A stretch of DNA of 64,000 nt from Enterococcus sp. DIV0660C. GTDB lineage: Bacteria; Bacillota; Bacilli; Lactobacillales; Enterococcaceae. The stretch spans positions 1 to 64,000 of the forward strand of contig NZ_JAFLWA010000038.1 in NCBI RefSeq assembly GCF_017316125.1, in the 5' to 3' direction. Under the pieces are notes generated by a model that was not told where the DNA came from, did no database searches, and was given only the letters and a program-made list of their open reading frames with translations. The position numbers and the translations under genes are program-made. Below are positions 63,588 to 64,000 of this stretch, piece by piece; position 1 is the stretch's first letter; every line of letters begins with the position of its first letter.

Positions 63588-63761
63588 GATCCGTGCATTG
63601 AAAAAATAAGTCAATTGATTGAAGCTGCATTCAGACTGTACCTTGAGAAGACAAGGGAGCAGTGTGCAGATTTTCAGGATTGGCTAGTTTTTCAATGGAG
63701 GGGTCTTTTTTTGTGCCCATACCCTTGTGCCCAGTTCTGAGAATAGGACTGGGCTTTTTTT
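63588..63761 (+). promoter_or_regulatory. ABC-F leader: short uORF and terminators
   Basis: GAGGGA (63584) precedes a TTG-AAA-AAA-TAA mini-ORF (63598-63609; also GTG-CAT-TGA at 63593). This ORF lies in the left arm GATCC...CATTGAAAAA (63588-63605), which pairs with TTTTTCAATG..GGGTC (63688-63705) then seven T residues: terminator 1. Inside is another stem (CTGCA...ACTG...CCTTG / CAAGG...CAGT...TGCAG). A second terminator GCCCAGT/ACTGGGC with seven T residues is at 63729-63761, 16 bases before the start. Ribosome stalling on the uORF would open terminator 1. Confidence 0.75.
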
Positions 63762-63777
63762 ACGAGGTGAATGATTG

Positions 63778-64000
63778 ATGTCTAAAATTGAAATAAAACA
63801 ACTAACTTTTGGTTATGATAACCAAGAAACAACTATTTTTAATGAAGCGAACTTAAACTTCGATACACAATGGAAATTAGGATTGATTGGCCGAAATGGT
63901 CGTGGTAAAACAACGCTCTTAATGATTTTACAAAACAAATTACCTTATCAAGGACAAATCACCCATCAACAGGAATTTGTCTATTTTCCGCAAAAAACAC
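63778..64000 (+). CDS. ABC-F ribosome protection protein, Lsa/Eat-like (partial)
   Basis: 74 codons to the window edge. MSKIEIKQLTFGYDNQETT start and Walker A GLIGRNGRGKTTLL match Lsa/Eat/Vga-type ABC-F proteins that dislodge lincosamides, streptogramin A and pleuromutilins from the ribosome. ATG at 63778 after GAGGTGA. The C-terminal parts are outside. The attenuator-type leader supports the call. Confidence 0.85.
   Translation, partial: MSKIEIKQLTFGYDNQETTIFNEANLNFDTQWKLGLIGRNGRGKTTLLMILQNKLPYQGQITHQQEFVYFPQKT

Noticed and set aside
63771-63785. 4-codon frame (ATG ATT GAT GTC TAA) overlapping the ABC-F start
   Set aside because: The GAGGTGA site touches its ATG, leaving no spacing; translation from 63778 is much better.
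1-64000. CRISPR array, tRNA, rRNA, insertion sequence, prophage or plasmid origin
   Set aside because: Looked for but saw no spaced direct repeats, cloverleaf genes, transposase or integrase motifs.

Overview
The window is a low-GC Gram-positive chromosome segment, almost certainly from the genus Enterococcus. The evidence is an efaCBA-type manganese transport operon, an Apf-like LysM protein, an Lsa/Eat-type ABC-F gene, an enterococcal-style cysteine desulfurase plus DUF1831 pair, strong AGGAGG ribosome binding sites and many U-tailed terminators. I cannot fix the species from sequence alone. I see no rRNA, tRNA, CRISPR array, insertion sequence or prophage, so this is core-like chromosome in which the interest lies mainly in the leaders and very small genes.

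Layout. 1-6.6 kb: small hypotheticals, an NAD(P)H oxidoreductase with a coupled 57-residue protein, a LysM-like anchored protein, an amino acid permease, and efaCBA behind two MntR/EfaR-type operators. 6.8-16.7 kb: queG, an Apf-like secreted protein with a repeat-rich leader, an ATP-type PEP carboxykinase, an FAD oxidoreductase, an MFS exporter behind a transcription attenuator, GyrI-like, ArgR-like and Ohr genes. 16.8-31 kb: a BceRS-like two-component system, a GRP sugar transporter, an amino acid permease, xpaC-telA, a nudix / MTA-SAH nucleosidase / isochorismatase-family operon, PepO, a C39-like protein, prs, cysteine desulfurase and DUF1831.

31.2-35.3 kb is the most unusual part. A 54-residue stand-alone CAT (BglG/LicT-type) RNA-binding domain, too short to be noticed in most annotations, is followed 6 nt later by a consensus RAT antiterminator overlapping a terminator, then a fructose-family PTS operon (IIA, class II ketose-bisphosphate aldolase, IIB, IIC, D-lyxose-isomerase-like cupin). 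Upstream lies a structured non-coding stretch with its own promoter and terminators.

35.7-46.4 kb: a deoxynucleoside salvage operon (LOG family, deoxyribosyltransferase, deoxynucleoside kinase), small Cys-rich and lipoprotein genes, a LacI regulator with a perfect 20-bp operator coupled to a GH1 enzyme, an LtaS-type synthase, an Rgg-like regulator and ndk. 46.5-64 kb is rich in RNA control: an M-box magnesium riboswitch plus terminator plus two overlapping leader ORFs before mgtA; tandem Met-type T-boxes before metNIQ and an M20 hydrolase; a Tyr-type T-box before an NhaC-family transporter; and a ribosome-type attenuator with a 3-codon upstream ORF before a truncated ABC-F gene at the right edge. 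A GH73 glucosaminidase, a HAD hydrolase, another permease, a glycosyltransferase-like protein, a PanE-family reductase and glycerate kinase fill the remainder.

Taken together, at least seven operons here are governed by conditional transcription termination: T-box (three leaders), M-box, CAT/RAT, and two candidate drug-efflux or ribosome-protection attenuators.
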